Source: Phoronis ovalis
Lineage: Eukaryota; Phoronida; Phoronidae
Length of the DNA: 30,252 bases
Reading direction: 5' to 3'
Assembly (NCBI GenBank): GCA_028565635.1
Contig: JAOXYB010032397.1
Coordinates: 1-30,252 of the forward strand
Shown: positions 12,707-27,000 of the stretch, one piece after another
Position numbering within the stretch: the first letter of the stretch is position 1
Layout: each line of letters starts with the position of its first letter
Made by a program: the position numbers and the translations under genes
The notes under the pieces: generated by a model
The model's database searches: none
What the model saw: the letters and a program-made list of their open reading frames with translations, nothing else
Told to the model about the DNA's origin: nothing

Positions 12707-12870
12707 GACCCATGACCACCCATAATATATTTTAATATCATATTACATACTATTATATGTAGAATAATGGATTAGAAATGTAGCATATTTCTTTTATTGA
12801 AGTGTCTTCCTCACTCCTGTACAATTAAAAGTGGAACATACCTCAGTCGACCAATGGCTATTCATAATAG

Positions 12871-13868
12871 CCAAATATAAAGATTAATATTTTTGTGTTC
12901 TGTGACATCATTTACAACTTAAGGTATCAAAGGCACCTGAATTGTGGCAAGCAAACTGTAATAACACTTTATTCAAATACTTGTTTGTTATCAGAACAGC
13001 AGTTGTTAGACTAATCATTTCGTCTCATTTGTCCCTATCTGGGTTCATCATATAACAAACAATAAATACTAGAATANNNNNNNNNNNNNNNNNNNNNNNN
13101 NNNNNNNNNNNNNNNNNNNNNNNNNNNNNNNNNNNNNNNNNNNNNNNNNNNNNNNNNNNNNNNNNNNNNNNNNNNNCAGTTGTTAGACTAATCATTTCGT
13201 CTCATTTGTCCCTATCTGGGTTCATCATATAACAAACAATAAATACTAGAATATAGTATGTTTACAAATATTCTATCAGACCAGGTGCAAAAATTATTTT
13301 GGAAAAAAGTGCCTGCTGTAGTTGCATAATTTTCAAAAGTAATAAAGTATCCTGCTATGTTCATTATGCAGAGTCAGAATTATATGAAACTTGTAATGAA
13401 GCTCACAGTGGCTCCTTACAAGTAGATAATGCTCTTGCTGGAGCAGTAAATTTTAAAGACTTTTTGTAGCAGTATTGGGAAATTAATTGTGGTTCAAAGT
13501 GTAAACATTTGATAACATCGCTTACCCTGTAATCCCATCAGGAAGTAGTCTTTCAGTACTTTTCAATTTTTTACTCATCAAATCCAACTGGAACTCTAAA
13601 ATAATAAGAAGCTATGTGCATTCGAAACTAAAGAAATCCCATGTTCAGCTGTGAACACAATGAGTTATTCAGTCCTCGGTTATATTCTGTGCACAAAAAG
13701 TTATGCAACTTGGATTTTTTTTGTAAATTTTTTTAAATGGCTTAAAATTTTGTTGACCCATTAAAGAAATATTAATAAAAAGATGAGTTGCTTAACTTTT
13801 TGTGCATAGTAGATATAGCTCATATTAACTTGTGTTTCCTTGTTACAGAACAGCAGTTGTTTTGACTA
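12871..13868. repeat. Tandem duplication, copy 2, interrupted by an assembly gap
   Basis: Second copy of the segment at 11878-12706. The left part (12871-13076) is offset by about 993 bases from copy 1 and the right part (13177-13868) by about 1172. The change in offset is almost exactly the 100 Ns plus a 77-bp sequence present on both sides of the gap. Without those, the copies are collinear. Confidence 0.85.
13077..13176. other. Assembly gap of exactly 100 N
   Basis: A run of exactly 100 N, the usual placeholder for a scaffold gap of unknown size. The 77 bases before it (13000-13076) are the same as the 77 after it (13177-13253), so the two contigs probably overlap. Confidence 0.99.
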
Positions 13869-15255
13869 ATCACAAAGGATCATTTGTCCCCATCTGTGTT
13901 CATCTATACTAAGGAAGAATACAAGTAGCAGTGTTTATAAACAACATACCATGTACCAATAGCATATGTTTTTCCATTTACATGTGAACAGTAGCAATTT
14001 CATTTACTTGTATATTTGCATTGAAAAATATTAAAGATCATTTTTGTGACTATCACAGGATAATCACTGGATAAAAAGTTAGAAAAGTCACTTTAATTTA
14101 AGCTTACATACCAGTTCCAAGCTGTGTTTTTGGTTAACGCTGCAACATTTCAATCATCCTCAGTTTATTAGCCAAAGTAGAATGATGCTGTAACAAAGCA
14201 ATTAAAATGTGCTCAGATTAAGAAGAATAATAACAGTTGAATTACTATAAAATGAATTAAACTGCTCAACTTGTGAAAAGATAATAAAAATATAGTCACT
14301 TGTAGTCCAATTCTGATAATAATCATTCAAAATTTGCTGATGCTACCTATGCCCATAATAGTACTAGTGCTTGTCCACAAGACAATACAGAATGAAACAG
14401 GCACCCTGAACATGTTTGACTATGTGAGTATCAGTAAGTGTCATCATCAATGATGATCAGAGAGATTCCCATTACACTGTAATCATCACATACTCACCAT
14501 CACTTACATGTGTGAATATATTATATTCTACTGTTATAAAGTATAGCAGGATCTATTCATTCTTAAATGTTCACATGGCATTTTGCAGCCTTTGTGAAAA
14601 AATTATTCTTTAAATACTCTTTTGGCAATTTATATTTTTACTGGTCTCTCTCTGTACACTAGAGATTAGCTGTTTATCAAAATATGCCAGTCACAGAAGT
14701 AACATGTGTTTTTACATCAAATTTTCGCTGCACTGTTCATTCTTGACTTACCGTACTTGACTCAAGTTGCACAGCTGTAAATAAGTTTTAATAGTCACAG
14801 CCAATTCATTTAATCTGCAGAGCATTTTCAACATGGCTCAGGATTTCTGAAACGATGAAAACATGGCATTCCTTGTCATTTTTCTAGAATCAATTTTTGG
14901 AACGGGCAGTGCAAGTCTACAGATTCCAAACTCTAGTCATGAAGTTCATTTCCTAGTTAGGAGTACAGTACCAGTTTAATTCTGGGAACTGGAAAGTAAC
15001 ATGTATTCTATTTAAACACAGCGATACATGGGGATATGCCCAGCACTTGTAGTGCATGCAAGCACTGAGCAGCGGATTTGTGTTCACAATCAATTTAAAT
15101 GTATGGTCTCATAAACAAAATAGAGCAGGGTTAGTCAAAAAAAAAACAACAGTTTGTGCAGTATTTTCCTGTCTCAGTTTCTGTGGTGATTGTTCTCATC
15201 ATCCAGCTGTCAAGAGTAGCAAATATAAGATACATCATGGACAGGGTTATCACAC
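13869..15255. other. Intergenic stretch without recognisable genes
   Basis: AT-rich sequence with only short, unremarkable reading frames. A small palindromic patch around 14440-14460 (CATCATCAATGATGATC) is too short to classify. Confidence 0.5.
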
Positions 15256-15259
15256 ATGA

Positions 15260-15423
15260 TGTTGGCCAGTGTGAACACAAAAATACCATTATTGGGTAAC
15301 AGATTGGTAGCCACTGTGAACACAACATTCCCAGCTGTAGGTGACAGAATACTATATAGCCACCATGAACACAAGAATCCCAGGTCAAAGGATCTTAGCC
15401 ACTACAAACAAAGAATACCAGCA
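15260..15423. repeat. Diverged ~45-bp minisatellite
   Basis: About four imperfect copies of a unit containing AGCCACTGTGAACACAA and then AATCCCAG. They appear near 15262, 15305, 15355 and 15395. The repeat keeps several overlapping frames open on both strands, which explains the short open frames here; none resembles a known protein. Confidence 0.65.
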
Positions 15424-15480
15424 TTGGCTTCACAGCCGAACTCAGCATCTCTCCACATTTTTTATTATTTGATTATTTAA

Positions 15481-16808
15481 GTATTATGGACAAAGAAATT
15501 GAATCAAATGTTTACTGAGTGACATACATCTTTTTAATTTAACAAATAAACTGTACTTAGGGCTTTCACTTTTGTGTAATTGGAAGAACACTAAAAGTAA
15601 ACAGAAGTACATTGGCACATGCCCCTATGCTATAACCTCAGGAAAGCGGATGACGAATTGTTTAAACTTTGTCACAATAGGTGGAGATTTTTAAGGAGGC
15701 ATATTGCATAGGTTACGTCCTGCACACTTTGTAAATCTTAATTTATATCATGAACATGTGTTCATGTCACTTGCCCAAATGTCGACTACCATCACTAGCG
15801 ATTTCTGCTTTGCAGAGTTTACCTAGTACCAAAAGTCAGAAGTTGAAACTGTAATGATGATAGGTTGGAAAAGTTATATAAAAAAAACAAGAAAAACTTT
15901 CAAATTAATAATATAAAAAATACAATACCATCAAGCCAAGAAAGGCTCTTGTGTTTCACATTTAGGTACAGACTAACATCTCGGATGAAGCATCCTCCAT
16001 TACTTCTTTATTCTTGTATAATTCTAGTTCTGCTGTATCAATTAGAATGCTTACTGATGGAGTTGTGGAAACTCTTGAAACCATGCACTGAAATGACATT
16101 GACACCAGATGCAAGTCTGACCTTCAACAAAAATGAAAAGTGACACGTCTACAAGGTGGTTCCTATTTACAAATAGCACTAACGATCAACCATAAGAAAA
16201 ATATTCTTAACTTACTGAATAAAAATTAATAGAAAATCTCTATCAATCTTTCTAAATTTGAAAATAAAAGTATGAGAAGCATCCATCAATCATTTATTTC
16301 ATCAGACAGAATCTGATATTAAAGCCTCAGTGACCTAGCTTTGTCCACATGCAATGTAATACGAGTGTATCCATTCAGTATAGTAGACATTGGTTATCAT
16401 CACAGGCATAAGAATATACCAAAACCAGAGCATGTAGCCATTGTGAAAATTAGTTACATACAGCATGTCTAGTTGTAGTAACTACAACGATTCCTGTGTA
16501 AACGTTGTAGTTGAATTTATCGTGTTTATGAAGGAAACAGCGCAGCAAAAATAAAAAAATGTTTCATACGAAATCCGAAAGTGATTAAAAATGATGGATA
16601 GCCAATAGGCAATAGGGCGGAAATTTTTCCACATGTTTGTAAAACTTTACTTCTAAAACAGGTACGATTGTGAATTTTCTGGAAAACGTGTTCATATAAC
16701 TAATAGAATGTTCAAAATTTTTATATAATAATTTATGGGATTATCAGTCTATCACCACAAAATACGTGAAAATGTGCGCATTGCTCAAAATTTCGATCTG
16801 ATCATGTC
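15481..16808. other. Intergenic stretch without recognisable genes
   Basis: AT-rich sequence. A 92-codon open frame at 15865-16143 is low in complexity at its start and matches no family I know, so I do not call it a gene. Confidence 0.5.
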
Positions 16809-17197
16809 TAACCCTGCACATGCTTGAGCATGACCCTACTATGGACAGCCTACGGCTTGTCCGTAGGGTCATGACCACCTCATATCTCAAAGCAGCCGAA
16901 GTTCGAAAACACTTACTTTCTTATTAAATAAACGAATTTCACCCAAATGTTTGCTTCTGTCTATTCCTCGACTATTCAGTATTCTGCTTTTTATACCACC
17001 GTATCTAGACAACTTAATAAAAGATTCAACAGCAGTAAACAGCACATATCAGCATAGAATTATGCTATTGAGTATACGTGAAGGCTAGTTGAACTTCGGC
17101 TGGTTTGAGATATGAGGTGGCCAGAACCTTACGGACAAGCTGTAGGCTGTCCATAGTCATAGAAGGGTCATGCTTGCACTTGCATGACTAGATGATA
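16809..17197. mobile_element. 389-bp foldback/MITE with 9-bp flanking direct repeats
   Basis: The ends are inverted repeats of roughly 110 bases. The left arm carries GCATGACCCTACTATGGACA, GCCTACGGCTTGTCCG and CACCTCATATCTCAAA, and the right arm carries their imperfect complements. GATCATGTC directly flanks both ends (16800-16808 and 17198-17206), consistent with a 9-bp target-site duplication. Inside the left arm, CATGACCCTAC and GTAGGGTCATG also form a smaller hairpin. There is no coding capacity. A 9-bp duplication fits Mutator-like or foldback elements; that assignment is inferred. It sits about 0.5 kb upstream of the presumed HSPA5 promoter. Confidence 0.82.
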
Positions 17198-17378
17198 GAT
17201 CATGTCGTGCTTTTTCACAAAGTCAACAGATCCGAAACATATAGCGAAAAACATGGAAATGTTGATGTATTCTTTCCAGAAAAATGTTTCAGTACAATGC
17301 ACGTTCATAACTCACCGATAACGAAATAATGACAAACATTTCCAAAGAAATGAAACTGGATTTTTCTACACACACCCT

Positions 17379-17557
17379 CCAGTACATTTGCAACACGTGT
17401 GTAACAAAGAGCAAGGCGGAAATGACGTTTAAGTCAATCTGTGAACTTTACTTTGACCTCATGGGCGAATTAAAGTTTGGCACGTTTTCATGTGACCAAA
17501 ATTATCCAATGAGTGCACGCCATGTAGAAAGGAATTGACCAGTTAGAATGGGCCACG
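17379..17557 (+). promoter_or_regulatory. Cluster of ER-stress-element-like sites upstream of HSPA5
   Basis: The ER stress element is CCAAT-N9-CCACG, bound by NF-Y with ATF6/XBP1 and typical of BiP promoters. Near matches here are CCAAT-N9-CCATG at 17506-17524 (one mismatch) and CCAGT-N9-CCACG at 17539-17557 (one mismatch). A weaker CCAGT-N9-ACACG lies at 17379-17397 (two mismatches). The second site also contains AATGG-G-CCACG, one base from the ERSE-II form. None is perfect, but three with exact 9-base spacing within 180 bases is suggestive. Confidence 0.5.
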
Positions 17558-17644
17558 ATACAGCTTCTATCCCAAGAAAAGCAGCACGGGGACTTCATTG
17601 CCGAGTACTTTACTATTCATAGGTCGAAGTTAGAGGAAGTATTT

Positions 17645-17703
17645 CATAAATACTCCTACTGTCATTACTAACAAGAAAGAATTTTGTAAATTGACCATAA
17701 CAG
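17645..17703 (+). promoter_or_regulatory. Probable HSPA5 core promoter and non-coding first exon
   Basis: A TATA-like CATAAATA at 17645-17652 is followed about 50 bases later by a near-perfect donor, CAG|GTAAGAACT, at 17703/17704. The matching acceptor TTTCGTTACAG ends at 18293, nine bases before the BiP start codon. This predicts a short untranslated first exon and a 590-bp 5'-UTR intron (17704-18293). The transcription start is not determined. Confidence 0.5.
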
Positions 17704-18302
17704 GTAAGAACTAAACTCAAAAGTGAAGATGTTATTAAGTACTTTTTCTATTTTTTCAAATTTTAAGGTGCCGGTATGCTAGAACACGATCGCATAGTTC
17801 ATTAGTAGTGATACGAAGTTGAGAGGCGTTACACCGGTAAAAATGTGTACACGTTTCAGCTTTGATTCCTATACGAGAATCTTTAATTAATTTACTGCGA
17901 TAAGCATACATTTAACACCCTTGAATTTTCCTAGCATTAATTAAAAATCCTGTTAGACATTGGCGATTATATTGAATTCCATAAACCCCATAATAATTTT
18001 GATAGATAAGGAAATGAACAATCCTAAAACAGCTGTTTCATTTAATCCCCTAAAAAGCAATTGTCTAATGTTGTCCTTGTCATGTCTAATTGACGATATT
18101 TCGTTCATTATATCTGATATTTTTCCTTCAGGTACTTATTTTTACATTTATGAAATTTATAAATTATGTTAATCTTGTTGTCCTCGTAGTCGTAATGTCT
18201 ACAAACTGAACAGAAATCTTTAACTTGGTGTACCTCCAAAACAATTATATTAGATGTGAAGTTAATTTAATATTCCTATGTATTTCGTTACAGGTCTCAG
18301 AT

Positions 18303-21825
<3,523 letters not shown>

Positions 21826-22480
21826 AAATAGTGATAATTTAGTATTTACGTAATTTCTATGTTTAACTGGAATAAATTCCTATGAGAAGGTTCCAAGTTC
21901 TTAACTTATTCTCTGAGAAGTTGTTCTAGCTTTGTTCTGGAGAGGTGGCAATCAACCAGGCTGCTGGAAACTTGCTGAACAAGTTTTCAAAAGTATCTGT
22001 GGTTAGAGATGGAAGTTTCATTCTGTTGGCATGTAAAGCATGTTAGGAGGCAGCTAATTATTTGTTACTTCGCCATCATTATTTTGTACATAGTTGAAGG
22101 ACCAGATTCTGTCATAATGATGATGTAGAAATGATGTATTGTAGATATAAATGTGTCTAAAGCAAAATATGTACCTCTCAGTTGTTTAAATGCATCGTTC
22201 GCGAGTCAGCACTTTGTTGAACATAGCATTATGTTTGTATAAATGTGTAAATCCTTTCTGTGCATTTGTTACAATGCATTGTTTATCTACAGCTGTTGTA
22301 CACGTCATTACTAATTGAGAAAGTTTAAAAAAATAAGGACAAGTTTTTGCTCATATGGTAGGGCAGTTAATGTATACTGGCAAATTATATGGGAGGGACT
22401 ATGAAGTGTGTCAGTTCATTTCGTCATTCGAATCATCCATTGTTTCAAAAAATAAAAACGTTATTTAAAATACTTTAGAT
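21826..22480 (+). other. HSPA5 3' UTR region
   Basis: AT-rich sequence after the stop codon with no coding frame. AATAAA occurs soon after the stop (near 21870) and again at 22451-22456. The distal one is followed by T/A-rich sequence and could end a ~0.65 kb 3' UTR. Which is used is not visible from sequence. Confidence 0.45.
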
Positions 22481-22872
22481 TGTTCTTGATTTTCTGCTTA
22501 TTGCAATGATCGGCCAATAAATTGCAATTTGGGCTTTAGACAGAAATGCAATAAAATTGTCACTTGATCTTCAAAGCATTACTTGCTGCAATATGCTACC
22601 AGATGACATGCAAGCATTTTACAATCAGTTCAAAATTGTCATATAACTATTTCTGCTGGTGAGGACAGCAACAATTATGTAAATGCTTTCCATCTTTTTC
22701 ATGGAATATACTTTTATGCATAAGCCTGCTGGATGCCTCAAAGCTGAAGCAATAAACTGAATGTAGAAAAGAAAGATTTCTAATTACAGTCAAATATTGC
22801 TATTTATTGCATGTAATATTTTCCTTAAATATAATGTGCAGCATGTATATAAATTACAAAAAAACTTAACAA

Positions 22873-23120
22873 TCAACCTTTGGAAAGTATATCAATTTTA
22901 ATTAAAAAGGACGGAATGTTCATTGCATACAGTTTGGGGAATGCCAAGTTTAACTGCAATAAACCAACTATAAATTTAATGTCATATGCACTGTTGATTT
23001 GTCTTTTACCAGGTGGCAGTTGACTAATGTCAAAATCTCTTAAATGAACTTGATCATTCGCATAGACAATTTCACCATCTACTGACAAAACAAGGTTGCC
23101 CCCAAGTAGATCACACTTGA
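22873..23120 (-). pseudogene. Coding-like island of unknown origin
   Basis: On the minus strand a frame runs from about 23115 to a stop at 22873, and it reads like real protein rather than noise: LGGNLVLSVDG, then LRDFDISQLPPGKRQINS and YDIKFIVGLLQLN. It lies between the convergent HSPA5 and armadillo genes. A stop codon lies just upstream in frame, and the only nearby acceptor (AATTCAAG near 23118) is weak. It could be a fragment of a mobile element, a decayed gene piece or an unrecognised last exon. I do not recognise the family. Confidence 0.3.
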
Positions 23121-23129
23121 ATTATCATA

Positions 23130-24025
23130 ATTTAATAACTATAAACATTGCAAAAGATATAGATCTTAAATAATTCATCTAATAAAAATGTGCAAAAATT
23201 AACAAACACACATTACAGCACATTAGAATTACATACAAACACAGCAATACTGGTTATATTTAGTACGTCTGCACGAGACAGAATAGACTATTTGTAATCA
23301 CTAGGTTCCATAACAAAACCAACCCAATCACCCCCACAATACAGCATTTTTAGAGTAATCAATCTCACAAATGTCAATGTGGCCGTTTAAGTAGTTATAA
23401 ATGCAGGGACTATGGAAGCAATGGGTTCACTTCACTATGTCACTTAGCACACGCATACAGTCTATATAATAAGTTTTGATTACTGGATTCTAGCTGAAAA
23501 GATTACGTGTGCACAAGGTGCAGTTACTATTTTCAGTTTCATTATTTATTTTATGAAACTCTTGGTGGTGTTTTAGGCCCCTAATATTTTTATAGCCAAA
23601 AACTACCATATCAAAATTGTTTGAATAAAGAGTCCTTCCTAATATTTTGCAATTATATAATTACAGGTTTTTGATTGGTTGCTTTCATGTAATGTCAACA
23701 ATTGCTTACCTAGACCTAGTGAAGATCTTCTACATCCAGGATAAATGTTTACTGTTATGACATGACAGACTGATGTACATTTAAAAAATTGACCACCAAA
23801 AGCCTAAAGGCAAAATCATAGTTTCATTTAATCTGTGAATAAAAAAATTGGAAGGATATCTGGGACAAATGTTTCTGTTAATCTCTTGTAGTAAAGTGTT
23901 TTTATTCTTAATGTCATATTATAAAATACACAACCTTATGATGACAGTATATGTTTATATAAGATCAACATGTCTGAGCATTTTTAACAATTAAAGAGTC
24001 TTTGGAATGTGGAGTTACCCATAGT
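23130..24025. other. 3' flank of the armadillo gene
   Basis: AT-rich, with no coding frame I can support. Going leftward from the stop at 24026-24028, the first ~130 bases are probably 3' UTR. Minus-strand AATAAA is present at 23901-23906. Confidence 0.45.
23901..23906 (-). terminator. Candidate polyadenylation signal of the armadillo gene
   Basis: TTTATT on the plus strand is AATAAA on the minus strand, about 120 bases after the stop codon at 24026-24028. It is the nearest canonical signal I noticed; use is inferred. Confidence 0.4.
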
Positions 24026-27000
24026 TCAGTTCTTTCTTCCTGAGCGTGCAGAAGTTGGTCGCTGGGAAACCTTTCCTCCACCAAGTTTTGTCAGAGCTGC
24101 CTCACATGGAGCCATGATGTCCTATGAAAATAAAACAATAACACTTGTGACAAACTAGGTACTGTATGCTCTTAGCATAGGATGCCACTTACTGTGTGCG
24201 TGTATAGCAAATCAAGAACTGACCTCTGGTGATAGAGAGCTACTCACTTACCTTCTGCTATTATTAAAAATCTGGTATCAGTCTTAATATTATCAAAATC
24301 ACATACATTGATCATTAGTTTGGTTTCCCTATTGATTTCTTTTTACAATTTAGATGATCCACAGTTATCACTTATTTTCATTGTATAATAATATAACCTT
24401 CCATATGTTTGCCAAAACAAAATTATAAATTGTTATAATAAACAATGGGCATTAATTTATATATATTAAGAGCAATTCTATTAATGCCAAATATTTCTTG
24501 CAAGCCTTAACAATTTATACATTTAATGAAAGCATACAATTAAGCAATGCAATATTCTAACACATGGTTGAATTTCAAAATTTTGCAATGATTAAAAGCA
24601 AATAAATCTAAAGCGGCAAAAAAATTCACAGCAAATCACAATATAAATTAGTGAAAATTTTTTTAGTCTTTCAAATATGAATTGAAATATATTTTTAAAT
24701 AATAAATGTCAAAGTAACAAGAGTGGAGAAAAGCACACAACAATTACCCTTTACATAAACAAAAACATAACAATATAGGAGCGAGGTACATGTTATGTTA
24801 TAATAAACGAAATAGGTGGACTGGAGTCAACATTTCACCACAAACACACAGGGTTAAAATTATTATGAAAATCAACATAATATGTTAGTATCCAAAATGA
24901 GTGTGAGCCACACTCTTACCCCATTCTCTTTAAACCTTCGATGGACCTCATTCAGAACAGTTTCTGCTACTTTTAAATATTTCATTTCTTCTTTAATCTC
25001 CTCTGTTATTAAAAGAAAATATTCACATGCAGTTATGAACTGTCAGATTTAATGGTAACAATCGGTATGAACGAAGTTTCTAAGGTCACATACTCAATAA
25101 TCAGTACTTTACAATATAACAACCGGTAACAAGATTTTTTTCAAATTTGAAGAAGTATTTGCAATATGGATACTTTCAGAAAACTATTTTCTGCTAACTA
25201 CATTTCGCTAACTCCTGCTAGTAAAACAAATTAAATAACGTGGTGCCTTGCGCTTGTTACTACAAGACATTAAATTGCATTTGTCCTGTACATGTACTAG
25301 TATATATCACATTCATCATGCATGATTGTGATACCTGCTACCACCTTTTAAAAGGTCGAGTTTCTGAAAGGTGTGTTGAGTATTTAAGGTTCAATCTGTA
25401 TAGGATTTAAGTAATGTGGGATCTATTTGATCAATCGTGATTTAATTCTCACAGTTATAATATGTAATGGTAGTTAGCACTGAGTATAGAAGTGTGACCT
25501 TAAATCAAGTCATACAGAATGTTTACCAATATTCATGCAATATCACTTTCTCACCTCATTTTTGATGTACTTTTTCTTGATTTCTTTGAGAATTGCAGGA
25601 ATTTTTAAAGAATTCATTTCAGAACAAAGATCGTCTAGAACACAAAAATAGCATTCTAAATAAGCTACTGGTTTTTACACCTGTCGATAGAAAAATAATT
25701 AATGTAATGAAGCTATTATAGTAAAGCAGATTAAAAAATAGTCTACATCACCAATACTTTTGTCATTTTATAATTTTACTATTTCCTGTTTAATGTACAG
25801 TAAGTTATAAATATTATCAGGATGGCACACAATTCTCTCCAAAAATGTAACCATGAGCAAGTAATGAAATTCCTTTGATGGACTAGTTGCATGTACTGGA
25901 TGGTGCAACCAGTCACCAACCCAAAGGTTCCACGATTCAGCGTTTTGTGAAACTTGAGCAATTAATTCGGGGGAAAAAATATGGAAACATTTGGTGACGT
26001 CACCATAAAGTGCATGCCAATAGTCTCTTGAAAGCACATTAACCTAAAGTGTTACTACTACATTGATATTCAGTATTTGCTTAATTTTTACGTCTAAATG
26101 TTTTTGATAATACTGGCTACACACATCACAAACTTGACATCTTACTGCTTACTTAGCAATACAATGCCACCCAACTCATCAATAACTATGTATAATTCCA
26201 TAACCCATTCACACCATTACACAACACATACAGTTTATAGGTAGTTATGCAGTTCCCTGTGAAATTCATATGTCTAGGCAACCTACTTATAAACAGCTCT
26301 ACAAAAAATGATATATTACTCAAAGTCTCTGAAGGCATTGTCCTTACTAAACAATTTCCATCTGTCACTATTTGACTGAATAGCAATCACTTTAATGTGG
26401 CAAGAAATAGTTGGATTGCATGGAAGTTCAAGTAAATTGCATTTTTAAGAAACATCATGATGAGGACAGTGCTGGATGTATTTATATTTTCCTATGTTTT
26501 CATTTATTTATTTAATCATATATTGATAGAATACTTTATTAGTAATGTCAACCACCAGTCCATAATTCAATTTCTTCATAATTCCTTCTGATTTATGCTT
26601 GTATGATTACTTATATTTTATGGATTATAATAATAATAATAACATAGGGGTTGGACCTGGGGTAGTTATACCATATACTAGTACTAATAATAACATATAG
26701 GGTTGGAACTGGGATAGTTATACATACCATACTCTACTAATTCCATGAAGAGAGTACAGATATTTTCTACAACATCTGCATTATCTTTATGTTGTTTATA
26801 AGCTTGAATGATGATTGGTAGACCAGCAACTTTACTGCCATCTTGACGCTCATTGTTTAAAACTTTAAATGCACTCTCCTCTGTAAATACAACATATAAT
26901 CTCTAATGCAATAAAAATGGAAATGAGTAGAGTAAATAATGGGCAGTATTTTTAAAACTGTTTCAGTTAGCTATCATAATGTTACAGATGAACTTATTAA

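Noticed and set aside
15056-15480. Overlapping open frames of 67-85 codons on both strands
   Set aside because: Produced by the ~45-bp minisatellite, which lacks stops in several frames; no protein resemblance.
15865-16143. 92-codon plus-strand open frame
   Set aside because: Begins in A-rich low-complexity sequence, no recognisable domain, no splice or promoter support.
17329-17538. 69-codon plus-strand open frame just upstream of HSPA5
   Set aside because: Overlaps the ERSE-like promoter region, and no family resemblance.
26186-26386. 66-codon minus-strand open frame in an armadillo-gene intron
   Set aside because: No protein-like composition or splice support, unlike the neighbouring island at 25.8-26.0 kb.
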